From: Candidatus Binatota bacterium
Lineage (GTDB): Bacteria > Desulfobacterota > Binatia > UBA1149
Direction: 5' to 3'
Assembly: GCA_012960245.1 (NCBI GenBank)
Contig: DUBO01000060.1
Coordinates: 115,669-179,668, forward strand
DNA length: 64,000 nt
Shown: positions 35,899-45,220 of the stretch, one piece after another
Position numbering within the stretch: the first letter of the stretch is position 1
How the letters are laid out: every line of letters begins with the position of its first letter
Position numbers and translations under genes: made by a program
Notes under the pieces: generated by a model
The model's database searches: none
What the model was told of the DNA's origin: nothing
The model's input: only the letters and a program-made list of their open reading frames with translations

Positions 35899-37263
35899 AT
35901 GCGAGAACTTAAGCAACTTATCCTGGGCGTCACGCTTCTGGCGGCCATCGCCGGTGCGGCTGTCGATGCGAGCGCTGCGAAGATCTGTGTAAGCCCGAGC
36001 AAGCCTACTTGCGAGAGCACGCTTCAAGCAGGCGTGGATGCCGCAGTCGCTGGCGACACCATCATCGTGGCCAAAGGGCGCTACGACGAGAACGTTGCCG
36101 TTCCGGCTGGAAAGGACGGGCTCACGATCAAGGGAGGCGGTAGTTCCGTTCTAGATGCGGGCTTGCCCAATACCGGGGACGCGCTGACGATCGCTTCGGC
36201 CGCCGTCACGGTCGATGGCTTGACGGTCCAAAACGGCGCAGCCAAAGGCATCGTATTCGAAGCTGGCGCCGATGGTGGGACGCTCTCCAACGTGACGATT
36301 CAGGGATTTGTGGACGACTGCGTTCACGCCACTGGCAACGACTACACGGTCACTGGTAGCACGTTCCAAGTTTGCAACGGAGTTCGCGTCTATGGTGGCA
36401 ACACGACCGTAACCAAGTGTAGCTTTGCCCACTTCAATTCAGCATGCCTATCGATAGAAGGTCTCGATGCGGTCGTGTCCAAAAACAACTTCTTCATATT
36501 CGACCTTGCTGCAATCCAGATTGAGGCCTTTGAGGGAGCGGCCACCGTCACAGACAATCGCTTTCAGGACGGTGACCAAGGCATCTTGTTCGACGGGTGG
36601 ACGCTGACAGCCACGGATAATCGCGGCCGCCGCTTGAACGACGATATTGTGTTTTTCCGAGCCGCTCCGGACTGTGCCGGCGACTCGGTCATCTCGGGCA
36701 ATCGGATCGACACTGTAACCAACGATACCGCTTTTACCGTCAATTGTGAGTCCCAGCTCCCCGGCTCGACGATTACCCTGGAGAACAACCTCGTGAAGCA
36801 GGCGATGAACGGCGGCTTCAACATTGACGCTGACAACGTGACGCTGCGCGGCAACAGTGTCGTACGCTCGGGCGCGCGTGACGACGACCCTTGCTACGAC
36901 CTGGAGGGAAACAATATCCTCGCCGAGGACAATACCGGGGCGGACTGCTCAGGCGGTGGATTCCTCGTCAATGGCGATTCTGTGGAGCTTCGAGCGAACA
37001 CCGTAGAGAACACGGGCCGCGACGGTTTCGCCGTCGCTAGCGGTACCGATGCATTGCTCGAGGGGAACCGGTCCACCGGCAATCTGCGCTTCGGGTTCTC
37101 GATAGGTATCGACGCCGCCAACACTACTCTCACGCAGAACGTGGCCCAGTCCAATCGCGAAGATATCTGCGACTCGGGCACCGGCACGACTCAGAGCTCC
37201 AATACCTTCGCGACCAGCCTGGATCCGTTGGCAGCAAACTGTATTACGGGGTTCGCCCGATAG
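35899..37263 (+). CDS. Secreted right-handed beta-helix protein, paralogue 1
   Basis: The 454-residue product begins with a signal peptide (MRELKQLILGVTLLAAIAGA, cleavage near DASA). It then has the conserved start AKICVSPSKPTCESTLQAGV with two cysteines, and DTIIVAKGRYDENVAVPAGK, the opening of a parallel beta-helix (PbH1, pectate-lyase-like) domain. About 20-residue repeats with V-x-x-N-x-F/V patterns follow up to residue about 420. The end NREDICDSGTGTTQSSNTF is cysteine-containing and shared with the next gene. No catalytic residue set of a known lyase is evident. It may bind or process polysaccharide; this is inference. Confidence 0.85.
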   Translation: MRELKQLILGVTLLAAIAGAAVDASAAKICVSPSKPTCESTLQAGVDAAVAGDTIIVAKGRYDENVAVPAGKDGLTIKGGGSSVLDAGLPNTGDALTIASAAVTVDGLTVQNGAAKGIVFEAGADGGTLSNVTIQGFVDDCVHATGNDYTVTGSTFQVCNGVRVYGGNTTVTKCSFAHFNSACLSIEGLDAVVSKNNFFIFDLAAIQIEAFEGAATVTDNRFQDGDQGILFDGWTLTATDNRGRRLNDDIVFFRAAPDCAGDSVISGNRIDTVTNDTAFTVNCESQLPGSTITLENNLVKQAMNGGFNIDADNVTLRGNSVVRSGARDDDPCYDLEGNNILAEDNTGADCSGGGFLVNGDSVELRANTVENTGRDGFAVASGTDALLEGNRSTGNLRFGFSIGIDAANTTLTQNVAQSNREDICDSGTGTTQSSNTFATSLDPLAANCITGFAR

Positions 37264-37282
37264 GGCTGGAGGAATATTGAAG

Positions 37283-38749
37283 ATGGTACATCCGAACAAG
37301 AGTCTTCTCCGGGGTGTTCTCGGGTTTCGTGTGCAGCGCCAACTGCTGTGGGCGCTTTTGTGTGCAGCATCATTGGCGCTGGTCGTGTCGAGCCCCGCTG
37401 TGGTTCTGGGCGCTGCGATCTGCGTGAGCGGCTCGACGCCTGGCTGTGAGACTACAATTCAAGCGGCAATCGATATCGCGGTGGGCGGCGACACGGTTAC
37501 GGTCCTCGACGGGCGCTATGACGAAAACGTCGTGATTCCGTCCGGTAAGGACGGGCTTCGTCTCGTCGGTGATGGAGGCGTACTCGATGGCGATCTTCCC
37601 AACACTGGCGTTGCTCTGACCGTGGAGTCCAACGACGTGACCGTCGAGGGCTTGGTGATCCGCAACGCCGAGGACCACCTGATCGCTGCAGGCACGGAGA
37701 TCGCGCCGGTCTCGGGCTTCACCATCGACGGAGCTACCCTCGAAGGAAGCCGCACGGCTTGCGTCCGGGTGTACGGGGACGGGTTCACGGCCCGACGCAC
37801 GACAACGCGGTACTGCGGCCTTCATGGCATTCTAGTTACAGGCAACGACGCTACGATCACCAAATCCAGGGCCTCTTACACGGGTAGTGACGCCTATTCA
37901 GTGATCGGCGACGATGCCGATTTGCAGCGTAACCAGGTCATACTGATCGACGGTGATGGCTACGAGGTGTTTGGGGATCGGGCGAGGATCGTCCGCAACA
38001 AGGTGAGGATCATCGACAATGGCGGCGTGGATGTGCGGGGGTATGACGTCTTCGTCTCGAAGAACAAGATTTCGCACATCGACGGCACGGGCGTCGACGT
38101 AGACCCGCCCGACGATGCTTCTCCGGGACCGGCCGGCAATGGGGGTGAGATCTCGAACAACTCGGTCTTCAGCAGCACCAACGACGGCTGCGTCGAAGTC
38201 AGTGATTTCGCTGAGCCCGAGTTCGACCCCGTCTTCGCTTCGGTATTGGTTTCTGGGAATCGATGTCGCCGCGCCGTCGATGAGGGCATAGCTATCGTTG
38301 CCGACGGCGCTATCGTCACCGACAACCGGGTTTCCCAGGCCGGCGCAGGACCCTTGGAGCCTTGCGTCAGCGTAAAGGGAGATGGCGCCGTGGTGACGGG
38401 AAACAGCGGGTCTAGCTGTGCTGGTGGCGGACTACTATTGGTCGGCAGCTCCGGAGTCGTGAGCGACAATACGATGAAGAAGACCTTCGGCTATGGGTTC
38501 GAGGTGGGCAACGCTACCGACACGTCTGACTCGGTGGTGGTTTCCGACAACTTGGCGCAGGCCAACCTGGGGTTCGGCTTCGCCGTGCGCCAGTCTGCCA
38601 CCGCCGCGGCGCTCTCAGGCAACGAGGCGAGCAAGAACCGCGAGGATCTCTGCGATGCAGGAACCGCAACGACATCCGTGGGGAACGACTTCGATACCGA
38701 GCTCGATCCCTTGGGAGCCGATTGTATGCTGCGCGGCGAGGCTCCGTGA
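37283..38749 (+). CDS. Secreted right-handed beta-helix protein, paralogue 2
   Basis: The 488-residue protein (start ATG 37283; TTG 37277 is also possible, with GGAGG at 37268) has a longer N-terminus and a hydrophobic segment LLWALLCAASLALVVSS. The mature beginning AICVSGSTPGCETTIQAAID and DGRYDENVVIPSGKDGL match paralogue 1 closely, as does the end NREDLCDAGTATTSVGNDFD. Repeats such as DVTVEGLVIRNAED, GFTARRTTTRYCG and NKVRIIDNGGVDVRGYDVF form a parallel beta-helix. The two genes are 19 bases apart, tandem duplicates that have diverged. Confidence 0.85.
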   Translation: MVHPNKSLLRGVLGFRVQRQLLWALLCAASLALVVSSPAVVLGAAICVSGSTPGCETTIQAAIDIAVGGDTVTVLDGRYDENVVIPSGKDGLRLVGDGGVLDGDLPNTGVALTVESNDVTVEGLVIRNAEDHLIAAGTEIAPVSGFTIDGATLEGSRTACVRVYGDGFTARRTTTRYCGLHGILVTGNDATITKSRASYTGSDAYSVIGDDADLQRNQVILIDGDGYEVFGDRARIVRNKVRIIDNGGVDVRGYDVFVSKNKISHIDGTGVDVDPPDDASPGPAGNGGEISNNSVFSSTNDGCVEVSDFAEPEFDPVFASVLVSGNRCRRAVDEGIAIVADGAIVTDNRVSQAGAGPLEPCVSVKGDGAVVTGNSGSSCAGGGLLLVGSSGVVSDNTMKKTFGYGFEVGNATDTSDSVVVSDNLAQANLGFGFAVRQSATAAALSGNEASKNREDLCDAGTATTSVGNDFDTELDPLGADCMLRGEAP

Positions 38750-38940
38750 GCTACTACGACGGTGGTGGCGCCGATAACGAGCCCGTTACGTTGACTACCT
38801 GATCGCACACGGATTCGTGCACGAGGCCTGGGCCGCGCATAGGGCCCACACCAAACGGATTTTCGTGTCCAACCGCAACACCTGGGTCGCTGCCTGCACC
38901 TCGTCTGCACTCCCCGCGACCGCCGTGGACCTGAAGTCAC

Positions 38941-40350
38941 TCAGCCCGGTCTGGTCAACATCGAGTCTGATCCGTCAGGCAGCCAGTTGCCGTGAAAACC
39001 AAATGGAACGCGCCGCGGCATGTGCACGCGGGCGGTCTCGGTCATTTCGTGGGCGTCGAGGATGACCAGGTCCGTGTGGGCCCCGTCCGTATCGCTTACC
39101 ATCGAGACGATCCACCCGTCGTTTTCGGCCGTGCCCGACTGGTCAGGCGCGAACACGGGTTCGCCGGTGACCTCGCCGTCCCGGTACTGGTGGGTTCGCT
39201 CAGTACCGGCAACAAAGTCGTATAGGGTAACCGAGTCGAAACGCGGCCCCAGTGGTACCGTCGTCCTGGCAAACGTCGCCGCGACGCCGTAGCGGTGTTT
39301 TTCACCTTCGACTTCAGCTCGAACCCGGGGAAACTCGCCAGGCAGATCGCCCAGCCTCTGCTCGCTGACGGTCCCAGCGTCCAGGTCGATCGTGAACCTG
39401 GTCAGGAAAGATTCAGGGTCAGGAATCGACGCGTCGCCGGCGCCGAAGTCCATCCGCTCGAAACGGCAGCCATCCACCATGATCCGGTTGTCTTCCTCCC
39501 ACGCGTTCATGAAATGCACGACGTAGCAGTTGGGGATCTCGAACCACCTGGTGTCGCTGCCAGATCCTTCCCTGGGCAGTACGCCGATGCGGGTGCCGTT
39601 GTCGGGGTCCCACTTCACCATGGGTCCGCCCGCGAGAAACGCCTCCAGGTCCAGGACGGCGGGGGAGTCGAAAAACACCGCGTGCTTACTGCTGACCGCA
39701 AAGTCGTGCATCATCGTGGGCTTGGGAACCTCGATGTCTTCGACCTGCACCAGTTCGCCGGCAGCGCTAACGCGCATGTACTTCAGCGTGGGCATGTATC
39801 CAAACACGATCATTTCGCCGTTGCGCGGGTCGATGTGGGGATGGGCTGTAAAAGATCCCTGCAGGCGGCCGGCAAAGTCGTGTTCGCCCAGGGTACGAAG
39901 TTCATCATCAATTTCGGTGGGTGCGCAGCCCTCCATCAGGCAGAAGATACGTCCCGCGTGGCGGATGACATTTGTGTTGGCCGTGTTCTTGACAGGCCCG
40001 CCTTCGCCGAGCAGCCGCGGGTCGGTCAGTCCGGGCGCGGCCAGCCCCCCATATATAGCGCTTCCGTGACGCTGTTCCGCATCCAGGCCACGGCTACGGA
40101 TCCAGCGGTTACGATAGGATGCCCTGCCGTTTTCCAGCCTGATCGCGTGGATCATTCCGTCGCCGTCAAACCAGTGGTAACTGCCCAGGGGTTCGAACAT
40201 CGGGTTGGGGCCGTTACGAAGGTACAGGCCCGACAGGGCAGGGGGGATAGATCCCTCGACCTCGAGGTCATCGACTTCTATCTCGTCGGCTACCGGGGCG
40301 AAGTTGCCTTCTAGAAACTCGCTACCGCGTTTGTTTGTAACCAGGCTCAT
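38941..40350 (-). CDS. Carotenoid oxygenase (RPE65/CCD family)
   Basis: The 469-residue protein is a seven-bladed non-heme iron oxygenase. Iron-binding histidines are in GSFTAHPHIDPRNGEM, PTMMHDFAVSSKHAVFF, NCYVVHFMNAWEEDN and PFGFHGNWLP near the end. LYLRNGPNPMFEP and YHWFDGDGMIHAIRLENG are family hallmarks. Such enzymes cleave carotenoids, retinoids, lignin stilbenes or similar alkenes; the substrate cannot be read from sequence. It lies 45 bases beyond the stop of hyuA and is on the same strand, so it may be in the same operon. Confidence 0.92.
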   Translation of the reverse strand: MSLVTNKRGSEFLEGNFAPVADEIEVDDLEVEGSIPPALSGLYLRNGPNPMFEPLGSYHWFDGDGMIHAIRLENGRASYRNRWIRSRGLDAEQRHGSAIYGGLAAPGLTDPRLLGEGGPVKNTANTNVIRHAGRIFCLMEGCAPTEIDDELRTLGEHDFAGRLQGSFTAHPHIDPRNGEMIVFGYMPTLKYMRVSAAGELVQVEDIEVPKPTMMHDFAVSSKHAVFFDSPAVLDLEAFLAGGPMVKWDPDNGTRIGVLPREGSGSDTRWFEIPNCYVVHFMNAWEEDNRIMVDGCRFERMDFGAGDASIPDPESFLTRFTIDLDAGTVSEQRLGDLPGEFPRVRAEVEGEKHRYGVAATFARTTVPLGPRFDSVTLYDFVAGTERTHQYRDGEVTGEPVFAPDQSGTAENDGWIVSMVSDTDGAHTDLVILDAHEMTETARVHMPRRVPFGFHGNWLPDGSDSMLTRPG

Positions 40351-40395
40351 TGTTTTCCTCGCGTCTTGCTCATCCCTGAATTGCAGCCGGCCAGG

Positions 40396-42474
40396 TCATG
40401 CCCGGTCTTCGAGCCTGTAGTCTCCATCATCGTCAATTACAGCCCGCCATCCCGGGTTGACGACAATGGTCGTGAAATCCGCTTCGATTATGGCCGGTCC
40501 TTCAATGGCGTGCCCGGGCAACAAATCGGCATCGCGATATACAGCTGTCTCCGCGAAGCCTTCGCCTAGGTTGGCCCGCCTGCGTTCGTGAACAGGTGCT
40601 GGGCCCTCAACTGTTTCTGCCTTGCTGCCGAACTCAAGCTTCGGAACATCGGTAGAGGTCTGCAGCCTGACGCCCGTGATCTCTGGAGTCTCGCGTTCCC
40701 TGTGGTGACCGTATTCCTTCTCGTGGACCGCGTGAAACGCCGAGCAGCATCTTTCGGGTAACTCAGCGTCTACGAAAGCCGCGCCGCTGTTGCCCATGTC
40801 CTCATGTACGACCACCGAGAGGCTCCAGTTCTGACCGGGGTAGCGAAGGTTGAGAAGATACTTGCTGTGCACCTGTCCAGGGGCAAAACCGGCAGCTGCA
40901 AAATAAGCAAAAGACTTACCGAGCAACTCCCGCCACAAGCCGCTGAGTCTGGCCAGATCAACAGCGGGCAGCGAGCTGAGCAGCGCTCGTTCTTCGTCGA
41001 TGGCCGGACGGGCCACCAGCGCTCCGAGAGCCGAAAAGGCGGGCGAGAAGCGGGGGATGAGTACGCGTTTGATTCCAAGGGCGCGGGCCTGCACGGCGGC
41101 AAAGACCGGGCCGTTGCCGCCGTAAGCGAGCATCGTGAGCTCACGGGGATCCACGCCCCGGCCCGCGGTCGCCCGGCGGACAGCCTGGGTCATGGTAGCG
41201 TTAACAAGGCGCCAGCAGTCGTGGGCCGCTTGCTCCACGTCCAGGCCCAGGGGGCCAGCTACGTGGGTTTGCATGGCTTCTTCGACGCCTTCGCGACTGA
41301 GCTGGAAGCCGCCCCCCGCGAAGGTAGCCGTCTCGGACAACAGACCCAGTAGAAGATTGGCGTCGGTGACAGTGGGCTCGCTGCCACCACGGCCGTAACA
41401 CACTGGACCGGGGTCTGCCCCCGCGCTGCCCGGGCCAACACTGAGCGCGCCGCTATGCGCGCTGCACAATGATCCGCCACCCGCGCCCAGGGTTTCTACT
41501 TTCACCATAGGTGTGGCCACAAGGTAGCGATGGTGCCAGTTCCAACCGGCCTCTGCCGGCGCCGTGCCACCCCGCACCAGTGCCACATCGTAGCTGGTAC
41601 CGCCCATGTCGACACAGAGCAGGTCGGGCTCATCTTTTCTGGCGGCAATGGCGGCGGCGCCAACCACTCCGCCTGCAGGCCCGGAGGCCAATGCGCGTAC
41701 CGGGCTGCCGCGAAGGTAGTCCCTTGTCATCACTCCGCCACTGGACTGCATTACCATGAGGTCGTTCTGGTAGCCGCCCTCACGCAATTTTTGTTCAAGC
41801 CGATCAAGATAGCCGCTCACCCGTGGTCCGATGTAAGCGTTTACCACGGTGGTGCTGGTTCGCTCGAATTCCGGAGCTCTCGGCAGGACCTGGTGAGAGA
41901 GTGATTGTTCGGCTCCCGGCATCTCTTCGGAAATGATCTCGGAAAGGCGCAGCTCGTGGGCAGGGTTTACAAACGAAAACAGCAGGCTCACGGCCACCGA
42001 CTCAACGCCCTGGGCTGCCAGGCGTTTTATGGCAACTCGGGCGGCATCTTCATCGAGCTCCTGGTACACCGAGCCGTCGAACAGCACCCGCTCCTTGATT
42101 ACCAGTCTTCGACGCCTGGGTACCAGGGGTGTAGGCGGGGCTAGACGAACATCCCAGATGTCTTCTTTGAAGCCTCGTCTCAGCTCGATCTCGTCCCGAA
42201 AACCGCTGGTCGTAAGCAGGCCGGTGAGGGCACCGCTGCCTTCAATAAGCGTGTTGTCGCCAACCGTAGTGCCATGAATCACCGCATCGAGGCGACCCAG
42301 CAGCGCAGCCGTGTCGAGATCGAGGCGCCGGGCGAGTTTTTCCAGGCCGTTGATAACCGCATCAGAGCGGTCGTCTGGCGTACTGAGCACCTTGTCGAGA
42401 ATCAGTCCCCGGTCAGTCTGCAGGGCGAAATCGGTAAAGGTTCCGCCAATGTCGATTCCGACGCGCCAACCCAT
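40396..42474 (-). CDS. hyuA: Hydantoinase/oxoprolinase subunit A (HyuA)
   Basis: The 692-residue protein has an ASKHA-type start VGIDIGGTFTDFALQ at residues 4-18 and GTTVGDNTLIEGSGA; CVDMGGTSYDVAL in the middle; and the hydantoinase A domain with GPVCYGRGG and MLAYGGNGPVFA. The family hydrolyses ATP while opening 5-membered lactam or hydantoin rings, or carboxylates acetone. Its ATG overlaps the TGA of the hydantoinase B gene (TGATG), as is usual for this pair. The downstream carotenoid oxygenase suggests an operon for catabolism of some cyclic compound. Confidence 0.92.
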   Translation of the reverse strand: MGWRVGIDIGGTFTDFALQTDRGLILDKVLSTPDDRSDAVINGLEKLARRLDLDTAALLGRLDAVIHGTTVGDNTLIEGSGALTGLLTTSGFRDEIELRRGFKEDIWDVRLAPPTPLVPRRRRLVIKERVLFDGSVYQELDEDAARVAIKRLAAQGVESVAVSLLFSFVNPAHELRLSEIISEEMPGAEQSLSHQVLPRAPEFERTSTTVVNAYIGPRVSGYLDRLEQKLREGGYQNDLMVMQSSGGVMTRDYLRGSPVRALASGPAGGVVGAAAIAARKDEPDLLCVDMGGTSYDVALVRGGTAPAEAGWNWHHRYLVATPMVKVETLGAGGGSLCSAHSGALSVGPGSAGADPGPVCYGRGGSEPTVTDANLLLGLLSETATFAGGGFQLSREGVEEAMQTHVAGPLGLDVEQAAHDCWRLVNATMTQAVRRATAGRGVDPRELTMLAYGGNGPVFAAVQARALGIKRVLIPRFSPAFSALGALVARPAIDEERALLSSLPAVDLARLSGLWRELLGKSFAYFAAAGFAPGQVHSKYLLNLRYPGQNWSLSVVVHEDMGNSGAAFVDAELPERCCSAFHAVHEKEYGHHRERETPEITGVRLQTSTDVPKLEFGSKAETVEGPAPVHERRRANLGEGFAETAVYRDADLLPGHAIEGPAIIEADFTTIVVNPGWRAVIDDDGDYRLEDRA

Positions 42475-44312
42475 CAGTTCGAAGATTCCAGTCCGGGATC
42501 CCCAGACCGCTCGGCTGTGAGAAGTTGCCGAAGGTCGCTGGTGGCGGGCAAGTCGATTTTGAGGTCCTGTTGTTCCAGTGTTCCGGCCAGTACGACGCCG
42601 TACCGGGTGCGTGCGCCTTCCGGACTCACGTACTCGTCGAGAACGTCTTCAAGCACCGCGGCGGGATCGCGTAGAAGTGGGTTTTCGAATCCACCGCCAC
42701 CACCGTACTGGTACGCGATTACCGCGCCCGCAGGCAACTGGGCTCGAAGCGAATTTTCTACCTCGTATTCCTCGGGCGTGCCCACGCAGAAACGGTTGCC
42801 GTAGGGGCTGCCGGGGTCTCCACCCCTGAGGCCGTTGAGCGGGTGTTTCTGCGAAACCATCCAGGCGATCGCCATTGTCGGCTCGAGAATCTTTTTGCTG
42901 TTGAGCGAGCCAGGCTGCCCACGCCAGCGCCCGGCACCGCCCGTGTCAGTAGTCATTTCACGCGACAGGTTGATAACGGGAAAACGGCTCTCTGCGTCTT
43001 CGGCTTGCGCGAGTACGAGATTGCCGAGACCGCTGCACATCGACCCCCAGCCGTCGACACCCTGGGTTGCCGATGCGTCGGAAGCCCTGACGTCAACGCC
43101 TTGGTCCATCCACATATTGCCCTGTTCGTCAGCACCAACCACGGCGTTGGGCATGCCGAGCTTGTACACCTGCGGAGAGGAGCGTTCCGGAAGAATCTCG
43201 GACAAGGCCACGCAGATAGCTTCGGCGATCTCGCAGGCCGGGTGAAAAGCTCCCAGCGCTGCTGGCTTGTTGGGCGGAGGCTGCAGGATGGTTCCGTACG
43301 GAATGACCAGGTTGACCGCATTGAACAAGCCCTCGTTCTTGGCGATGGTCGGGTCAACCATTGATGCCAACTGGGCCATGGCGTAACCACGGCTGTTGGA
43401 AAAGGTATTCCATACGTTGGAGAGCTCGGGCCTGTCGTCGCTGCCCGTCATGTCGACGGTCAGTTGGTCGTTGGCAACCGTACAATTAACGTGAACGTGC
43501 ACGTCCGGGTTGCCCGCCGTGTCCTGGTCTATGAAGACATCGGCTTCGTAGGATCCATCCGGCCAGCTCTCCACTTCGGCCCTGAAACGTCGCTCAGTCT
43601 CGTCGATGTTGTAGTTGATCGCTGCTTTTATGCGATCGTCACCTTCGCGGTCGACCAACTCTCCCAGCAGGCTGGCACCAAGTTGCGCGGCTGCGATCAT
43701 CGCCGAGATATCGCCCTCAAAAGAGGGCAGGCGGTTGTTGCGCACCAACATGTCCACCGCGTCGCCACGCTTGCGGCCACGGTGAACCAGCTTGAGGCGC
43801 GGGATGGCCATACCTTCCTGGAAAATATCGACCGCGTCGGGCGAAAAACCACCGGGGTCCTTGCCCCCGGTGTCGCCCTGGTGGGCTTGCAGCGCAGCGA
43901 TGAGCAATACCTTGCCGTCACGGTCATAGACCGGCGCGTAAACCGTGTAGTCGGGTAGGTGGCCTCCGCCATAGTCGGGGTCGTTGCCGACGAAGACATC
44001 GCCCGCTCCCCAGTCATCTGTTTTCTGGTTCTCGAGTCCCCACCTCACAGCCATGGGTGAAATGAAGAGCAACTGGGGAATTCCCACCGAAAGCCCGGCG
44101 AGCCTTCCGTTACCGTCCATGATGCTACCGTTTCGCTCGTTCGACTGGTTGATAATTGCCGACGATGCCGAACGTCCCAGCAGGGTGGCCGTCTCGAAAC
44201 ATACGGTTTCGAACGCACCGCGGATGATGTCGGCGCTGACCGGGTCGATCTGGCCCGCACCGTCCAGGGCCGCCCGTCTCGCCGCCAACCTGAGGTTTAA
44301 CTCTTCGCTCAA
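42474..44312 (-). CDS. hyuB: Hydantoinase/oxoprolinase subunit B (HyuB)
   Basis: The protein (612 residues from TTG 44312; the frame opens at 44423) matches the hydantoinase B family: DPVSADIIRGAFETVCFETATLLGRSASSAIINQ, then VGNDPDYGGGHLPDYTVYAPVY, DGKVLLIAALQAHQGDTGGKDPGG, and STRMTTDTGG-like SREMTTDTGGAGRWRGQPG, VVGADEQGNMW. It acts with HyuA as a heteromeric enzyme. A GGGG tract lies six bases before TTG 44312. The true start is uncertain because upstream codons are low complexity. It diverges from the TetR gene at 44477, which may control it. Confidence 0.88.
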   Translation of the reverse strand: MSEELNLRLAARRAALDGAGQIDPVSADIIRGAFETVCFETATLLGRSASSAIINQSNERNGSIMDGNGRLAGLSVGIPQLLFISPMAVRWGLENQKTDDWGAGDVFVGNDPDYGGGHLPDYTVYAPVYDRDGKVLLIAALQAHQGDTGGKDPGGFSPDAVDIFQEGMAIPRLKLVHRGRKRGDAVDMLVRNNRLPSFEGDISAMIAAAQLGASLLGELVDREGDDRIKAAINYNIDETERRFRAEVESWPDGSYEADVFIDQDTAGNPDVHVHVNCTVANDQLTVDMTGSDDRPELSNVWNTFSNSRGYAMAQLASMVDPTIAKNEGLFNAVNLVIPYGTILQPPPNKPAALGAFHPACEIAEAICVALSEILPERSSPQVYKLGMPNAVVGADEQGNMWMDQGVDVRASDASATQGVDGWGSMCSGLGNLVLAQAEDAESRFPVINLSREMTTDTGGAGRWRGQPGSLNSKKILEPTMAIAWMVSQKHPLNGLRGGDPGSPYGNRFCVGTPEEYEVENSLRAQLPAGAVIAYQYGGGGGFENPLLRDPAAVLEDVLDEYVSPEGARTRYGVVLAGTLEQQDLKIDLPATSDLRQLLTAERSGDPGLESSN

Positions 44313-44413
44313 TGTTATCCCCGCGCTGCAGAGCAACGAACTCGTGAAAGGAAGTACAATCTTAGCGGCAATCCCGCAAGAGCCCCCGCGACCGTCAGAA
44401 CTGCAACAGGTGA

Positions 44414-44453
44414 AATGTAACATATTGACGGAGTGTGTCTAATTTGTTAGCTT
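44414..44453 (+). promoter_or_regulatory. Candidate promoter and operator for the TetR gene / hyuB divergence
   Basis: TTGACG (44425-44430) is followed after 17 bases by TAGCTT (44448-44453), a plausible sigma-70 pair. Just before it, ATGTAACAT is a short palindrome-like sequence that could be an operator. It would transcribe toward ATG 44477 with a very short leader, in which GGAGG (44462-44466) is the ribosome site. Confidence 0.35.
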
Positions 44454-44476
44454 CTCCGGGTGGAGGAAGCTCAAGG

Positions 44477-45136
44477 ATGTTGAAGCAGGGTCGAGGCGCT
44501 GCCGGAACTCGATTGGTACCCAGGTGGGCTTACGATGAGGGCGGGCCTTTCGCGCGCGGTACCATCCGCGAGGCGACCCGGGAGCGAATTCTTGATGGAG
44601 CCATGAAGTCGGTGTCCAGCCACGGCCTTCGCAATCTCGAAATGACCGACGTGAGCGTCAGTGCCGGCGTGTCCCGCGGCACCCTGTACCGTTACTTCTC
44701 GAACCGCGACGAATTGCTGCACAGCCTGACGATTCGCGAGGCTCACAATTTCTGGACACGTTGCGTAGGGGCCCTCGAAGATTGCGAACGGGACGAAGAA
44801 CGACTCAAGTTGTTGATGCTTCACGCTACCCGCTACGTCAAAGAACACGCCGCCCTGCAGCGCCTGCTCGAGACCGACCCCGCCTTCGTTCTTTCCTCGC
44901 TCAGGCAGAGTTTCCCCTCTGTGCGCGACGAACTTGGCAGGCTGCTTGCCCCGGCCCTTGCAAGCAGTGAGCCCGTGAAAGCGGGCGTTGTTTCGGTCGA
45001 TCAGCTGGTCGATTGGCTGACACGCATACTCGTTACGACTTATCTCTTTCCGCCAGAAGACAACACTGCCATGGAAAACGCCATGGAGTCGATGCACGGC
45101 CTGTTGCAGGAGAGTGGCGCAAGCAGTGAATCATGA
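44477..45136 (+). CDS. TetR/AcrR family transcriptional regulator
   Basis: The 219-residue protein has the TetR helix-turn-helix in REATRERILDGAMKSVSSHGLRNLEMTDVSVSAGVSRGTLYRYFSNRDELLH (about residues 31-80), with an unusual 30-residue N-terminal tail. The C-terminal domain is a ligand pocket of unknown specificity. ATG 44477 with GGAGG at 44462-44466 is preferred over GTG 44435, which lies inside the putative promoter. It diverges from hydantoinase B and precedes an amidohydrolase gene, so it is a likely local regulator of this region. Confidence 0.85.
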   Translation: MLKQGRGAAGTRLVPRWAYDEGGPFARGTIREATRERILDGAMKSVSSHGLRNLEMTDVSVSAGVSRGTLYRYFSNRDELLHSLTIREAHNFWTRCVGALEDCERDEERLKLLMLHATRYVKEHAALQRLLETDPAFVLSSLRQSFPSVRDELGRLLAPALASSEPVKAGVVSVDQLVDWLTRILVTTYLFPPEDNTAMENAMESMHGLLQESGASSES

Positions 45137-45220
45137 CCCTTCATTTCTTTTACCGCAGGACTGGCACCAGGGAGCATGGGCCCAGCAATTCGTTTGCGCG
45201 ACACTCGGGAGAATAGCACG

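Noticed and set aside
38750..38940. Possible coding remnant with HGFVHEAWAAHRAHTK
   Set aside because: A short in-frame stretch between convergent genes; no start, no ribosome site and no recognised family.
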